Origin: Alphaproteobacteria bacterium
Lineage (GTDB): Bacteria; Pseudomonadota; Alphaproteobacteria; Rhodobacterales; Rhodobacteraceae
DNA length: 64,000 bases
Reading direction: 5' to 3'
NCBI GenBank assembly: GCA_009908505.1
Contig: JAAAPD010000067.1
Span: 142,399-206,398, forward strand
Program-made: the position numbers and the translations under genes
Part shown: piece after piece, positions 35,831 through 45,086 of the stretch
Position numbering within the stretch: the stretch's first letter is position 1
How the letters are laid out: every line of letters begins with the position of its first letter
Notes under the pieces: model-generated
Told to the model about the DNA's origin: nothing
Databases searched by the model: none
Seen by the model: only the letters and a program-made list of their open reading frames with translations

Positions 35831-36722
35831 GACCGCCACCCTGACCGGCCCCACCGGCCCGCGCCCCAAAAAGGCGCTCTCGCCCCGCAACATCATGCTC
35901 TACGGCACGCTGATCGTGGTCAGCCTCTACTACCTGCTTCCGCTATACGTGATGATCGTGACATCCCTGAAAGGCATGCCGGAGATTCGGCTGGGCAACA
36001 TCTTTTCCCCGCCGGTCGAGATCACCTTCCAGCCCTGGGTCAAGGCCTGGGCCGAGGCCTGCACCGGCATCAATTGCGATGGCCTTTCGCGCGGGTTCTG
36101 GAATTCCGTCCGCATCCTGATCCCGTCGGTGATCGTGTCCGTTTCGATCGCCTCTGTGACCGGCTACGTGCTTTCGATGTGGCGCTTCAAAGGGTCCGAG
36201 ATCTTCTTCGCGATCCTGCTTTTGGGGGCCTTCATTCCCTACCAGGTGCTTCTGTATCCGGTGGTGATCGTGCTGCGTGAACTGGGCCTTTACGGGTCGC
36301 TGACAGGTCTGGTCGTGGTGCACACGATCTTCGGAATGCCGATCAACGTGCTTCTGTTCCGCAACTATTTCGTCACCCTGCCGGACGAGCTGTTCAAGGC
36401 CGCGCGTGTCGACGGGGCCGGGTTCTGGCGGATTTTCGTATTCATCATCCTGCCGATGTCGCTGCCGATCTTCGTGGTCTCGATGATCATTCAGGTCACC
36501 GGCATCTGGAACGATTTCCTCTTCGGGGTCGTCTACACGCGGCCCGAGAACTACCCGATGACCGTGCAGCTCAACAATATCGTCAACTCCGTCCAGGGCG
36601 TTCAGGAATACAACGTCAACATGGCCGCCACCTTGCTGACGGGTCTGGTGCCGCTGACCGTCTATTTCTTCTCTGGGAAACTCTTTGTCCGCGGCATCGC
36701 CGCGGGGGCCGTCAAGGGATAA
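35823..36722 (+). CDS. Sugar ABC transporter permease (MalG-like)
   Basis: 299 residues, six hydrophobic segments. The EAA loop is PDELFKAARVDGAGFWRIFV near residue 190. The start overlaps the previous permease by 8 bp. Second membrane subunit of the CUT1 importer. Confidence 0.93.
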   Translation: MTETATLTGPTGPRPKKALSPRNIMLYGTLIVVSLYYLLPLYVMIVTSLKGMPEIRLGNIFSPPVEITFQPWVKAWAEACTGINCDGLSRGFWNSVRILIPSVIVSVSIASVTGYVLSMWRFKGSEIFFAILLLGAFIPYQVLLYPVVIVLRELGLYGSLTGLVVVHTIFGMPINVLLFRNYFVTLPDELFKAARVDGAGFWRIFVFIILPMSLPIFVVSMIIQVTGIWNDFLFGVVYTRPENYPMTVQLNNIVNSVQGVQEYNVNMAATLLTGLVPLTVYFFSGKLFVRGIAAGAVKG

Positions 36723-36725
36723 GCA

Positions 36726-37808
36726 ATGACCAAGAACTCCGTAGAAATCCGCAATCTCGACCTGTCATTCGGCGCGGTGAAGGTTCTTCAGAACCTCGAC
36801 CTCGATATCCATGACGGTGAGTTCCTGGTGCTGCTTGGGTCGTCCGGCTGCGGCAAGTCCACACTGCTGAACTGTATCGCGGGCCTTCTGGATGTGACCG
36901 GCGGACAAATCCTTATCAAGGGGGACAACGTCACCTGGAAGGAACCCAATGAACGCGGCATCGGCATGGTATTCCAGTCCTATGCGCTTTACCCGCAGAT
37001 GACCGTGCGCGGGAACCTGTCCTTCGGACTTAAAAACGCCCGCATGCCCAAGCCGGAAATCGCGGAACGCGTCAAGCGCGCTTCGGAAATCCTCCAGATC
37101 GAGCCGCTGCTGGACCGCAAGCCGGGCGCCCTCTCGGGTGGTCAGCGCCAGCGCGTCGCCATCGGCCGGGCGCTGGTGCGCGACGTGGATGTGTTCCTGT
37201 TCGACGAACCGCTCTCGAACCTCGATGCCAAGCTGCGCGCCGATCTACGGGTCGAACTCAAACGGCTACACGAACAACTTGACAATACGATGATCTACGT
37301 CACCCACGACCAGGTCGAGGCGATGACCCTGGCCGACCGGATCGCGATCATGAAGGATGGCAAGATCATGCAGCTGGACAGCCCCGCCGAGATCTACAAC
37401 CGTCCGCGCAACCTTTACGTTGCCGGGTTCATCGGATCGCCTGCCATGAACTTCATCGAAGGCAAGATCGCTGGGAACAGCTTTGCCGCAGGCGGACTGA
37501 TAGTGCCTGTGGAAGGCTATGACTATCTGTCGGGTGGCGTGCATGACGGCGCCGCGGTCCTGGGCGTGCGACCGGAACATGTGCTGACCGATGACATGCT
37601 GCCCAGCGCCGACATGACGACGCAGGTCCTGGCCGATCTGGTCGAACCGATGGGCGCCGACACGCTGGTCTGGACCAAGCTGGAAGGCCATCCGTTCCGG
37701 TTCCGCATGGACGGCCAGGCGCATGTGAAATCCGGCGACGAGGTAACCATCGGCTTCAACCTGTCGCGGATTTCCCTTTTCGACCCCAAGACCGAAGACC
37801 GGCTCTGA
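36726..37808 (+). CDS. Sugar ABC transporter ATP-binding protein (UgpC/MsmK type)
   Basis: 360 residues. Walker A is GSSGCGKST (near residue 38), Q-loop in MVFQSYALYPQMTV, signature LSGGQRQRVAIGRALVRD near 137, Walker B VFLFDEPLSNLDAKLR, and H-loop IYVTHDQVEAMTLADR. A C-terminal TOBE-type domain follows, as in sugar importers. Starts 3 bp after the permease stop. Energises uptake of the sugar bound by the periplasmic protein. Confidence 0.95.
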   Translation: MTKNSVEIRNLDLSFGAVKVLQNLDLDIHDGEFLVLLGSSGCGKSTLLNCIAGLLDVTGGQILIKGDNVTWKEPNERGIGMVFQSYALYPQMTVRGNLSFGLKNARMPKPEIAERVKRASEILQIEPLLDRKPGALSGGQRQRVAIGRALVRDVDVFLFDEPLSNLDAKLRADLRVELKRLHEQLDNTMIYVTHDQVEAMTLADRIAIMKDGKIMQLDSPAEIYNRPRNLYVAGFIGSPAMNFIEGKIAGNSFAAGGLIVPVEGYDYLSGGVHDGAAVLGVRPEHVLTDDMLPSADMTTQVLADLVEPMGADTLVWTKLEGHPFRFRMDGQAHVKSGDEVTIGFNLSRISLFDPKTEDRL

Positions 37809-37812
37809 CCCC

Positions 37813-40215
37813 ATGACCGCCCCAACCCACATAGACCTGGCGGGGCTCTGGCAGTTGACCGACGAAACCGGGGACTACGCCTGCGACATGGAGATCCCCG
37901 GCGACGGCGTCAGCGCGCTGGAGCAGGCCGGCCTGATCCCCGATCCCTACTGGGGCCAGAACGAATACGGGCTGCGCTGGATCGCGGAACGCGCCTGGGT
38001 GTTGCGCCGCCGGGTCATGCTGGAGTCCCCAGATGTCGACCTCGTGGTCGACGGGCTGGATACGGTGGCCGAGATCCGTTGCAACGGGGAGTTGGCGATC
38101 AGCGCGGACAACGTGCATCGGACCTGGCGCCAGCCATTGGCCGACCTGGCCCGCGAAGGCGAGAACGAGATCGAGATCACCTTCCGCTCGCCCGTGCGCG
38201 AAGCGGCCGCCCGGCAGGCGGCGCAACTCTTCCGCATCCCCTATTCCACCGACAACAACCCGATTCCCAACGGCAACATGCTGCGCAAGGTGCAGTGCGA
38301 TTTCGGCTGGGACTGGAACATCGCGCTGGCGCCCTTCGGCATCGCGGGCGATATCCGGCTGGAACCAGCACGGCTCACGCGCATCACCGGTGTCCAGGTC
38401 CGGCAGCAGATCGAACAGGACGTGGCAGATGTCTGGGTTCTGCTGGACGCCTCCGTCCAGACGGACGAAACCGTGACGATCCGTTTCGCCGGGCAGGAAC
38501 AGGAACTCTCGCTTTGTGCCACGGATGGCGCAAAGCGGGTGACCGGGCATTTCATCATCGAAAACCCGGATCTGTGGTGGCCGAACGGAATGGGTGACCA
38601 ATCCTTGCATGACCTGACCGTGACCTGCGGCACGCAGACGATCGCCCGCCGCATCGGCCTGCGCCGGATTGAACTGGTCACGGAACCGGACGCGCACGGC
38701 GCCTCCTTCCATTTCCGCGTCAATGGCGTCGATGTCTTTGCAAAAGGGGCCAACTGGATTCCCGCCGATGCGCTGCACGGCCGGATCACGCCGGAAAAGA
38801 CCCGCGCGCTTCTGCAATCCGCCGCGGATGCCAACATGAACATGATCCGCGTCTGGGGCGGCGGCCGCTATGAGCCGGACAGCTTCTATGACACCTGTGA
38901 CGAGATGGGCCTCATGGTCTGGCAGGATTTCATGTTCGCCTGCTCTCTCTACCCTGCGACCGACGAGTTCCTGGAAAACGTGCGCGAAGAGGTGCGCGAG
39001 AATGTCGCCCGCCTTCAGCATCATGCCTGCATCGCGCTCTGGTGCGGCGACAATGAACTGGTCGGCGCGCTCGACTGGTTTCCCGAAAGCCGCGAGAATC
39101 GCGACCGCTATCTCGTGAACTACGACCGCCTGAACCGCATGATCGAGGCCACGCTCAGGGATACCGACCCGGACGCGACCTGGTGGCCGTCTTCGCCCTC
39201 GCTCGGCCCGATGGATTTCCGCGATGGCTGGCACGTGGATGGCCAAGGCGACATGCATTTCTGGTCTGTCTGGCACGAGGGCCGGGATTTCGACCATTAC
39301 CGCGATGTGAAACCGCGCTTCTGTTCCGAATTCGGGTTCCAGTCCTATCCCTCGATGCCGGTGATCGAAACCTTCACCGACCCTGCGGACCGCAACATTG
39401 CCAGCCCGGTTTTTGAAAGCCACCAGAAGAATGCCGGGGGCAACGCCCGTATCGCGGAAACCATGTTCCGCTATTTCCGCTGGCCCGAACGGTTCGAGGA
39501 TTTCGTCTGGCTGTCCCAGATCCAGCAGGCCGAGGCGATAAAGACCGCCTTGACCCATTGGCGAGGCCTGAAGCCCCAATGCATGGGCACGCTCTACTGG
39601 CAGCTCAACGACACCTGGCCGGTCTGTTCGTGGTCATCCCTGGATTATGGCGGCGGATGGAAACTGCTGCACTACGCCGCGCGACGTTTCTATGCGCCTG
39701 TCACCGTCGTCGCCGTACCGGACGAGGACACGATCACGCTCCGGGCGGTGAATGACCGTCCGAACCCGACACGGCTGACCGTGACCGCGCGCGCCGTCGC
39801 CCTGTCGGGGGGAACGCGCCAGATTGCCAAGGCAGTGATCGAGGCCGGTGCCCACGCCGAGAGGGTCCTGTCCATTCCCCGCGCCGCCCTTGCCGACGGC
39901 GAAATGCTGCATTTCGATTGGCACAGCGACGCAGGGCGCGGTGCGGACCTCTATGCACCCCGGCCCTTCAAGTCCTACGACCTGCATGATCCCGGCCTGG
40001 AAATCGAGCGGGATGGAAACGATCTGACCATCACCTCTCGCACCCTGGCCCTATTCGTCACGCTCGAGGCGGACATTCCGGGCCGCTTTACTGACAATGC
40101 GTTTCCGCTTCTGCCCGGCCAACCGGTTCGCATCACCTTCACCCCCGATGAACCGGGCGCCACGGCGCATTTCACGCTTCGGGATCTTTATTCCGCCACC
40201 ATGGCAACCCCCTGA
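37813..40215 (+). CDS. GH2 beta-mannosidase-like glycoside hydrolase
   Basis: 800 residues, cytosolic (no signal peptide). GH2 layout: N-terminal jelly roll, immunoglobulin-like domain, TIM barrel from about residue 300. NMNMIRVWGGGRYEPDSFYD and MVWQDFMFACSLYP are typical of the beta-mannosidase subgroup. The acid/base is Glu415 in WCGDNEL (family usually GNNE), and the nucleophile is Glu506 in CSEFGFQSYP. It would release mannose from imported beta-mannosides. It lies directly after the ABC ATPase (4 bp), so it belongs to the importer operon. Confidence 0.88.
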   Translation: MTAPTHIDLAGLWQLTDETGDYACDMEIPGDGVSALEQAGLIPDPYWGQNEYGLRWIAERAWVLRRRVMLESPDVDLVVDGLDTVAEIRCNGELAISADNVHRTWRQPLADLAREGENEIEITFRSPVREAAARQAAQLFRIPYSTDNNPIPNGNMLRKVQCDFGWDWNIALAPFGIAGDIRLEPARLTRITGVQVRQQIEQDVADVWVLLDASVQTDETVTIRFAGQEQELSLCATDGAKRVTGHFIIENPDLWWPNGMGDQSLHDLTVTCGTQTIARRIGLRRIELVTEPDAHGASFHFRVNGVDVFAKGANWIPADALHGRITPEKTRALLQSAADANMNMIRVWGGGRYEPDSFYDTCDEMGLMVWQDFMFACSLYPATDEFLENVREEVRENVARLQHHACIALWCGDNELVGALDWFPESRENRDRYLVNYDRLNRMIEATLRDTDPDATWWPSSPSLGPMDFRDGWHVDGQGDMHFWSVWHEGRDFDHYRDVKPRFCSEFGFQSYPSMPVIETFTDPADRNIASPVFESHQKNAGGNARIAETMFRYFRWPERFEDFVWLSQIQQAEAIKTALTHWRGLKPQCMGTLYWQLNDTWPVCSWSSLDYGGGWKLLHYAARRFYAPVTVVAVPDEDTITLRAVNDRPNPTRLTVTARAVALSGGTRQIAKAVIEAGAHAERVLSIPRAALADGEMLHFDWHSDAGRGADLYAPRPFKSYDLHDPGLEIERDGNDLTITSRTLALFVTLEADIPGRFTDNAFPLLPGQPVRITFTPDEPGATAHFTLRDLYSATMATP

Positions 40216-40226
40216 AAGGACAAACA

Positions 40227-40979
40227 ATGCCCGTGCTTTCCTACCAGCTCTATACCTCTCGCGAAGCGGATCGCGCCGCGACGCTATCCCACGTCAAGGC
40301 CGCCGGCTATGACGCGGTCGAGGGGTTCGGCCCGTGGTTCGATGACCCCGCCGCGTCGCGCGACATGCTCGATACAGCGGGGCTTCCAATGGTGTCGGGC
40401 CATTTTGCGTTGCAGATGGTCGAGGCAGATGCGGCCAAGGTGATCGACACGGCCCGAACCCTTGGCATCAGCCATGTCTATGCGCCCTTCCTGGTGCCCG
40501 ACGACCGCCCGACGGACCGGGCCGGCTGGGAAGCCTTCGCGCGGCGCCTGGCCGAGGCCGGAAAGCCGATCGTCGAGGCCGGGCTGACCTTCGGTTGGCA
40601 CAACCACGATTTCGAGATGGTGGATCTCGGCGGCGGCACCTGTGCCGAAGACCTGATCGCCGAGGCCGGGGTTTCACTGGAACTGGACCTCGGCTGGGTC
40701 TTCCGTGCCGGTGTCGATCCGGTTGCCGCCATCAACAACTACGGTGATCGGGTCAAGGCGCTGCACGTCAAGGACCGCGCCGCCGAGGGCCAGAACCCGG
40801 ACCAGGATGGTTGGGCGACAATTGGCCAGGGCGTCATGGATTGGCCGGCGATCCTGTCGGCTGCGCGGGCGCAGGGCGTAGAGCTCTTCGTGGTCGAGAA
40901 CGACCACCCTGCCGATGACGTGGAGTTCCTCGGTCGCTCTGCCAGTTACCTGAAATCCCTTTCGGAGGTCAGCGCATGA
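40227..40979 (+). CDS. Sugar phosphate isomerase/epimerase family TIM barrel
   Basis: 250 residues, the shorter xylose-isomerase-like barrel. Metal-binding pattern visible in FGWHNHDFEMVDLGGG, SLELDLGWVFRAG, KALHVKDR and VVENDHP. Starts 11 bp after the GH2 gene with AAAGGAC upstream and overlaps the next gene by 4 bp. It pairs with the Gfo/Idh/MocA oxidoreductase. Such pairs act in oxidation and rearrangement of sugars (for example 3-keto-sugar pathways), but the reaction here is not known. Confidence 0.85.
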   Translation: MPVLSYQLYTSREADRAATLSHVKAAGYDAVEGFGPWFDDPAASRDMLDTAGLPMVSGHFALQMVEADAAKVIDTARTLGISHVYAPFLVPDDRPTDRAGWEAFARRLAEAGKPIVEAGLTFGWHNHDFEMVDLGGGTCAEDLIAEAGVSLELDLGWVFRAGVDPVAAINNYGDRVKALHVKDRAAEGQNPDQDGWATIGQGVMDWPAILSAARAQGVELFVVENDHPADDVEFLGRSASYLKSLSEVSA

Positions 40980-42100
40980 CAACGCTTGGAATCGGAATCA
41001 TGGGCTGCGGCAATATCTCGGCCGCCTATCTGCGGCTGGCGCCATTCTTCCGAGGGATCGACCTGCGCGCGGTTGCCGATCTGAGCCCCGAGGCCGCCGC
41101 CGCGCGGGCCGAGGAATTCGGTGTTCGGGCCGAAACCTCCGACGGGCTTTTGTCGGCCGCCGATATCGACATCATCGTCAACCTGACCATTCCCGCAGCG
41201 CATTTCGATGTGTCCAAGGCGGCGCTCGAGGCTGGCAAGCATGTCTACTCGGAAAAGCCCTTCGTCCTGTCGCTGGAGGAAGGCCAGGCGCTGCTGGCGC
41301 TTGCCGGGGAAAAGGGGCTGCGGGTCGGATCGGCGCCGGACACCTTCCTTGGCGGAGCGCACCAGGCAGCCCGGGCCAAGCTGGATTCAGGCGATATCGG
41401 CACGATCATTGGCGGCACCTGCCACGTCATGAGCCACGGCATGGAGGCCTGGCATCCGAACCCGGATTTCTTCTTTCAGCCCGGCGGAGGTCCGGTGCTC
41501 GACCTTGGGCCCTATTACGTCAGCAACCTTGTTCAGTTTATCGGGCCGGTCAAATCTCTGACCGCCATGTCCTCGGCCGGGTTCAAGGTTCGGACCATCG
41601 GCAATGGCCCGCGCGAGGGCGAAGAGATTCCGGTGAACACGCCGACCAATATCCACGCGATCCTGGAATTCCACAGCGGGGCCATCGTGACCATGGGAAC
41701 CAGCTGGGATGTCTGGGCGCATCGCCATGCCAACATGGAGCTATACGGCACCGAGGGCAGTCTCTACGTGCCCGACCCGAATTTCTTCGGCGGCACGGTC
41801 GAGGCGGTGATGCCCGGTGGAGACCCGCAAACGGTCTCGGACAATGCCCATCCGTTCGGCGTGCCCAACCAGGATGACCGCGCCAATTACCGGGTCTCCG
41901 GTCTGGCCGACATGGCCCAGGCCATCGATGCAGGGCGCGATCACCGCTGCAACGGCGAATTGGCGCTGCACGTGATCGAGGTGCTGACGGGTATTTTAAA
42001 ATCCGGTGAAACCGGCCAGCGCATCATGATGCAATCTACCTGTGATCGGCCCGAGGCCCTGACCCCGGACCTGGCGGCGGCACTTCTGAAACCCGCCTAG
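40976..42100 (+). CDS. Gfo/Idh/MocA-family oxidoreductase
   Basis: 374 residues. N-terminal dinucleotide fold GIGIMGCGNISAAYLRLAP near residue 4 and catalytic motif YSEKPFVLSLEEGQ near residue 90. PGGGPVLDLGPYYVSNLVQF carries the substrate-domain histidine/aspartate area (D and Y). Coupled to the isomerase-like gene (ATGA). A second oxidoreductase of the family is on the other arm of the locus, but the two are not close copies. Its stop shares CTAG with the next convergent gene. Confidence 0.88.
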   Translation: MTTLGIGIMGCGNISAAYLRLAPFFRGIDLRAVADLSPEAAAARAEEFGVRAETSDGLLSAADIDIIVNLTIPAAHFDVSKAALEAGKHVYSEKPFVLSLEEGQALLALAGEKGLRVGSAPDTFLGGAHQAARAKLDSGDIGTIIGGTCHVMSHGMEAWHPNPDFFFQPGGGPVLDLGPYYVSNLVQFIGPVKSLTAMSSAGFKVRTIGNGPREGEEIPVNTPTNIHAILEFHSGAIVTMGTSWDVWAHRHANMELYGTEGSLYVPDPNFFGGTVEAVMPGGDPQTVSDNAHPFGVPNQDDRANYRVSGLADMAQAIDAGRDHRCNGELALHVIEVLTGILKSGETGQRIMMQSTCDRPEALTPDLAAALLKPA

Positions 42101-42303
42101 GTGATCCGCGCCTCCAGCATGGGAAAGACGGTGCGGCGGCGGTGCCGGGCGATCAACGCCCGGCGCCTGTTCCGCCGCTGCAATTCCCTTTCAAGGGCCT
42201 GCTCGAGAAGATCTGCCATGTCGACGCCGTCCTTCCGGGCGGCCTCGGTCAGCGCCTTTTGCGCCTCATCGCTCAACTGCGGAATATGCTGTGTCTGCTC
42301 CAT
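42097..42303 (-). CDS. Small basic hypothetical protein
   Basis: 68 residues from the ATG at 42303 (MEQTQHIPQLSDEAQKALTE). The middle resembles a ribbon-helix-helix-like or coiled segment (VDMADLLEQALERELQRRNR), followed by an Arg-rich stretch (RRRALIARHRRRTVF). It could bind nucleic acid. No family recognised. Divergence is not an issue: it lies on the same strand as and just after rlmN's stop region and shares a stop tetramer with the sugar-locus gene. Confidence 0.55.
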   Translation of the reverse strand: MEQTQHIPQLSDEAQKALTEAARKDGVDMADLLEQALERELQRRNRRRALIARHRRRTVFPMLEARIT

Positions 42304-42345
42304 GGAACAGACCATGAACGATTCGTCTTGGCGAATGGTTAACGC

Positions 42346-43533
42346 CTAGCCGATCCCCGCCTCGGCCTCGATCTGCTTGCGCGACTTGCGGGCGCGTTCG
42401 GTGGCGGATTTCAACTGGCCGCAGGCCGCCATGATATCCTCGCCGCGCGGTGTGCGGATGGGGCTGGCATAGCCGGCCTTGTAGACGATGTCCGCAAAGC
42501 TCTCGATGCGGGCCCAGTCCGATCGTTCGTAGGGCGCGCCGGGCCATTCGTTGAACGGGATCAGGTTGATCTTGGCGGGAATGCCCTCGATCAGCTTGAC
42601 AAGGCGCCGGGCGTCCTCGTCGCTGTCGTTCACGTCCTTGAGCATCACGTATTCAAAAGTGATCCGCTCGGAATTCGACGCCTTGGGATAGGCCTTGAGC
42701 GCCTCCAGAAGCGCCGCGATGTTCCATTTGCGGTTGATCGGCACCAGCTTGTCACGCACTTCGTCGGTGGTCGCATGAAAAGACACGGCCAATTGACAGC
42801 CGATTTCAGCGGCGGTCTTGGCGATTTCCGGAACGATCCCGCTGGTTGACAGGGTTATGCGGCGGCGCGACAGGGCGATGCCCTCGCCATCCATTGCGAT
42901 CTTCATCGCGTCGCGGACGTTCTCGAAATTGTAGAGCGGTTCGCCCATGCCCATCAGCACGATGTTGGACAGAAGGCGCGGGCCGTTCTCGCCGGTGCCC
43001 TGCCCCGGTTCGGGCCATTCGCCCAAATCGTCGCGCGCCATCATGACCTGGCCGATGATTTCCCCGGCGCTCAGGTTGCGCACCAGCTTCTGCGTGCCGG
43101 TATGGCAGAAGGAACAGGTCAGGGTGCAGCCCACCTGGGACGAGATGCACAGCGTGCCGCGATCTTCCTCGGGGATATAGACGACCTCGACCTCGTGACC
43201 TCCGGCGATGCGGACAAGGTATTTGCGGGTGCCATCGGCGCTGACGGTCTTGGATACCACTTCGGGAATCTCGATCACGAAATGCGCTGCCAGCTTGGCG
43301 CGGAAATCCTTGGCAAGGTTGGTCATTTCCGCGAAGTCGCGCGCACCCCAGTGATAGACCCATTGCCAGATCTGGTTCACGCGCATCTTGGCCTGCTTCT
43401 CGGGCGTGCCCATCGCGATCAACGCATCGCGCAGGGCGGGCCGGGTCAGGCCGACGATATTGGTCGGGCCATCCTCGGGCTCTTGCCGCTTGATGGTCAG
43501 AACGTCCTGCGTGATCGGGGCCGAGGCCGACAT
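42346..43533 (-). CDS. rlmN: Dual-specificity rRNA/tRNA adenine-C2 methyltransferase
   Basis: 395 residues from the ATG at 43533 ([12 protein letters not shown]); upstream codons to 43581 are unsupported. A radical-SAM enzyme methylating A2503 of 23S rRNA and A37 of some tRNAs. The cluster cysteines C136, C140 and C143 lie in [51 protein letters not shown] and the C-terminal cysteine region [11 protein letters not shown] are family marks. Length normal for alphaproteobacteria. Divergent from the ArsR gene. Confidence 0.95.
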   Translation of the reverse strand: MSASAPITQDVLTIKRQEPEDGPTNIVGLTRPALRDALIAMGTPEKQAKMRVNQIWQWVYHWGARDFAEMTNLAKDFRAKLAAHFVIEIPEVVSKTVSADGTRKYLVRIAGGHEVEVVYIPEEDRGTLCISSQVGCTLTCSFCHTGTQKLVRNLSAGEIIGQVMMARDDLGEWPEPGQGTGENGPRLLSNIVLMGMGEPLYNFENVRDAMKIAMDGEGIALSRRRITLSTSGIVPEIAKTAAEIGCQLAVSFHATTDEVRDKLVPINRKWNIAALLEALKAYPKASNSERITFEYVMLKDVNDSDEDARRLVKLIEGIPAKINLIPFNEWPGAPYERSDWARIESFADIVYKAGYASPIRTPRGEDIMAACGQLKSATERARKSRKQIEAEAGIG

Positions 43534-43615
43534 GGAAATACTCGCGTCTCTTGGGATCAAGTGGACCTCATATAGGAGCAACGGGCGAAATCCAAAGAAA
43601 ATCCATCAACGCACT

Positions 43616-43643
43616 CGATATCACTATAAAACTAGTTATATCG
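43616..43643. promoter_or_regulatory. Inverted repeat, likely ArsR-family operator
   Basis: CGATATCACTA (43616-43626) and TAGTTATATCG (43633-43643) are inverted with one mismatch around a 6-bp AT-rich centre. The site ends 32 bp before the ArsR-type start and overlaps its probable promoter (TATAAA-like centre). Such AT-rich dyads are typical of ArsR/SmtB operators. Confidence 0.7.
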
Positions 43644-43674
43644 TTCCCTGAAAAGGACTTGAAAAGGAATCGGT

Positions 43675-43986
43675 ATGCAAAACGAAGAAGCCAGCCAGGG
43701 ATTCGCCGCCATGGGGTCGGAGGCGCGGCTTGACGTGCTGCGCTGCCTCGTTCGGGCCGGCCGTGACGGCCTGACGATCGGTGCGATCCAAGACCGAACC
43801 GGGATCGCACCCTCGACCCTTGCCCATCACCTGAAATTCCTGACGGCCGCCGGGCTTGTCATCCAGCACAAGCAAGGCCGTAGCGTGATCAACCGCGCGG
43901 ATTACGACCGGCTGGAGGCGCTGGCGGGGTTCATCCTCAACGAATGCTGTGCCGACGAAACCAGAAAGGTGGCCAACGATGGCTGA
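43675..43986 (+). CDS. ArsR-family transcriptional regulator
   Basis: 103 residues. The winged helix has TIGAIQDRTGIAPSTLAHHL, followed by KFLTAAGLV, at residues 34-63. Metal(loid)-binding candidates are a vicinal pair Cys91-Cys92 near the C-terminus plus Cys24, a layout used by some arsenic-sensing ArsR proteins. The usual helix-5 CxC is absent (SGIAPST..). It overlaps the permease gene by 8 bp and has a dyad operator upstream, so it very likely represses this two-gene operon. Confidence 0.92.
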   Translation: MQNEEASQGFAAMGSEARLDVLRCLVRAGRDGLTIGAIQDRTGIAPSTLAHHLKFLTAAGLVIQHKQGRSVINRADYDRLEALAGFILNECCADETRKVANDG

Positions 43987-45013
43987 TACGGGACTGATCG
44001 AGCGGCGTGGGCCGCGCCTGCCTGAACGGCTGAAAACCGTCTGGGCCGTGACCGCGCTGGTGCTGCTTGCAGTGGCGCTTCTAGACCCGCCGCAATTGCG
44101 GCCGACGGTAGAGTTCGCGCTTTCGGCCCTTGGCCGGACCGCGCCCTATATCGTCTTTGCCGTGATCCTGATCGCGGGACTCAAGGCGACGGGATCGGAA
44201 ACGCTGGTCTCGCGCGCCTTCGAGGGGCGCGAGGTCCAGGCGATCTTCATGGCGGCCGTCTTCGGCGGGCTGGCGCCGTTCTGTTCATGCCAGGTCATCC
44301 CCTTCATCGCTGCACTGATCGTCGCGGGGGCGCCGCTATCGGCGATCATGGCGTTCTGGCTTGCCTCGCCGCTGATAGACCCGCCGACGCTGCTGATCAC
44401 CGCCGCGGCCCTTGGCTGGCCCTTTGCCATCGGCAAGGCGGTCGCGGCCATCGGTGTCGGTCTGATGGGGGGATTCGTCGTGCGGACCCTGACCCATGCG
44501 GGGCACCTGTCAAACGTGTCCCGTCAGAAATCGGGATGCGGATCCTGCTGCTCTTCGACACCCAAGACCGAGGCGCGCCCTGTCTGGCGCTTCTGGCAAG
44601 AGGCGGACCGCCGCGCCACCTTCCGGGGCGAATTTTTGGACAACGGCTTGTTCCTGTTGAAATGGCTGGCGCTGGCTTATGTTCTGGAATCGCTGCTGAT
44701 CACCTATATCCCCGCCGAGGCCGTGGCCGGTGTCGTTGGGGGCGAGGGCGTGCTGCCCATCGTGATCTCGGCCTTCGTGGGGATGCCCGCCTACCTGAAC
44801 AGCTATGTCGCGCCGCCACTATTGGCCGGCCTGACCGAACAGGGCATGACCGCCGGTGCCGCGATGGCCTTCATGGTCGCCGGCGCAATCAGTTCGGTTC
44901 CCGCGATGGCCGCTGTCTGGGCGCTGGTCGTGCGCCGCGTCTTTGCGCTCTATCTCGCGCTCGGGATCGGGGGGGCGATCCTGTCGGGGGTTCTGTTCCA
45001 ACTGGTTGTCTGA
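43979..45013 (+). CDS. ArsP/DUF318-type permease
   Basis: 344 residues from the ATG at 43979. About eight to ten membrane segments of the PF03773 type: GGLAPFCSCQVIPFIAALIV, with Cys102 and Cys104 as the family CSC motif, and a second repeat with FVGMPAYLNSYVAPPLLAGL. A cytosolic or periplasmic loop between the halves holds Cys187, Cys190 and Cys191 (SGCGSCCSS). Known ArsP proteins export trivalent organoarsenicals. The adjacent ArsR supports metal(loid) efflux, but the substrate is unproved. A terminator follows. Confidence 0.85.
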   Translation: MADTGLIERRGPRLPERLKTVWAVTALVLLAVALLDPPQLRPTVEFALSALGRTAPYIVFAVILIAGLKATGSETLVSRAFEGREVQAIFMAAVFGGLAPFCSCQVIPFIAALIVAGAPLSAIMAFWLASPLIDPPTLLITAAALGWPFAIGKAVAAIGVGLMGGFVVRTLTHAGHLSNVSRQKSGCGSCCSSTPKTEARPVWRFWQEADRRATFRGEFLDNGLFLLKWLALAYVLESLLITYIPAEAVAGVVGGEGVLPIVISAFVGMPAYLNSYVAPPLLAGLTEQGMTAGAAMAFMVAGAISSVPAMAAVWALVVRRVFALYLALGIGGAILSGVLFQLVV

Positions 45014-45036
45014 CCACCCGGGTTCGGTCGCAAACG

Positions 45037-45067
45037 AAAAGGGCGGCCCGCCGGGACCGCCCTTTTT
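45037..45067 (+). terminator. Intrinsic terminator of the arsR-arsP pair
   Basis: AAAAGGGCGG pairs with CCGCCCTTTTT around a short GC loop, 24 bp after the permease stop. It is nearly symmetric, so it could also end the convergent ialB-type transcript at 45087. This is the only convergent pair in the window with space for a terminator. Confidence 0.85.
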
Positions 45068-45086
45068 CATCCGCGAAGTCGCGAAT

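Noticed and set aside
37756..39579. A 607-codon open frame antisense to the GH2 gene
   Set aside because: Same GC-driven shadow effect. No domain pattern, no ribosome site, and the GH2 gene explains the DNA fully.
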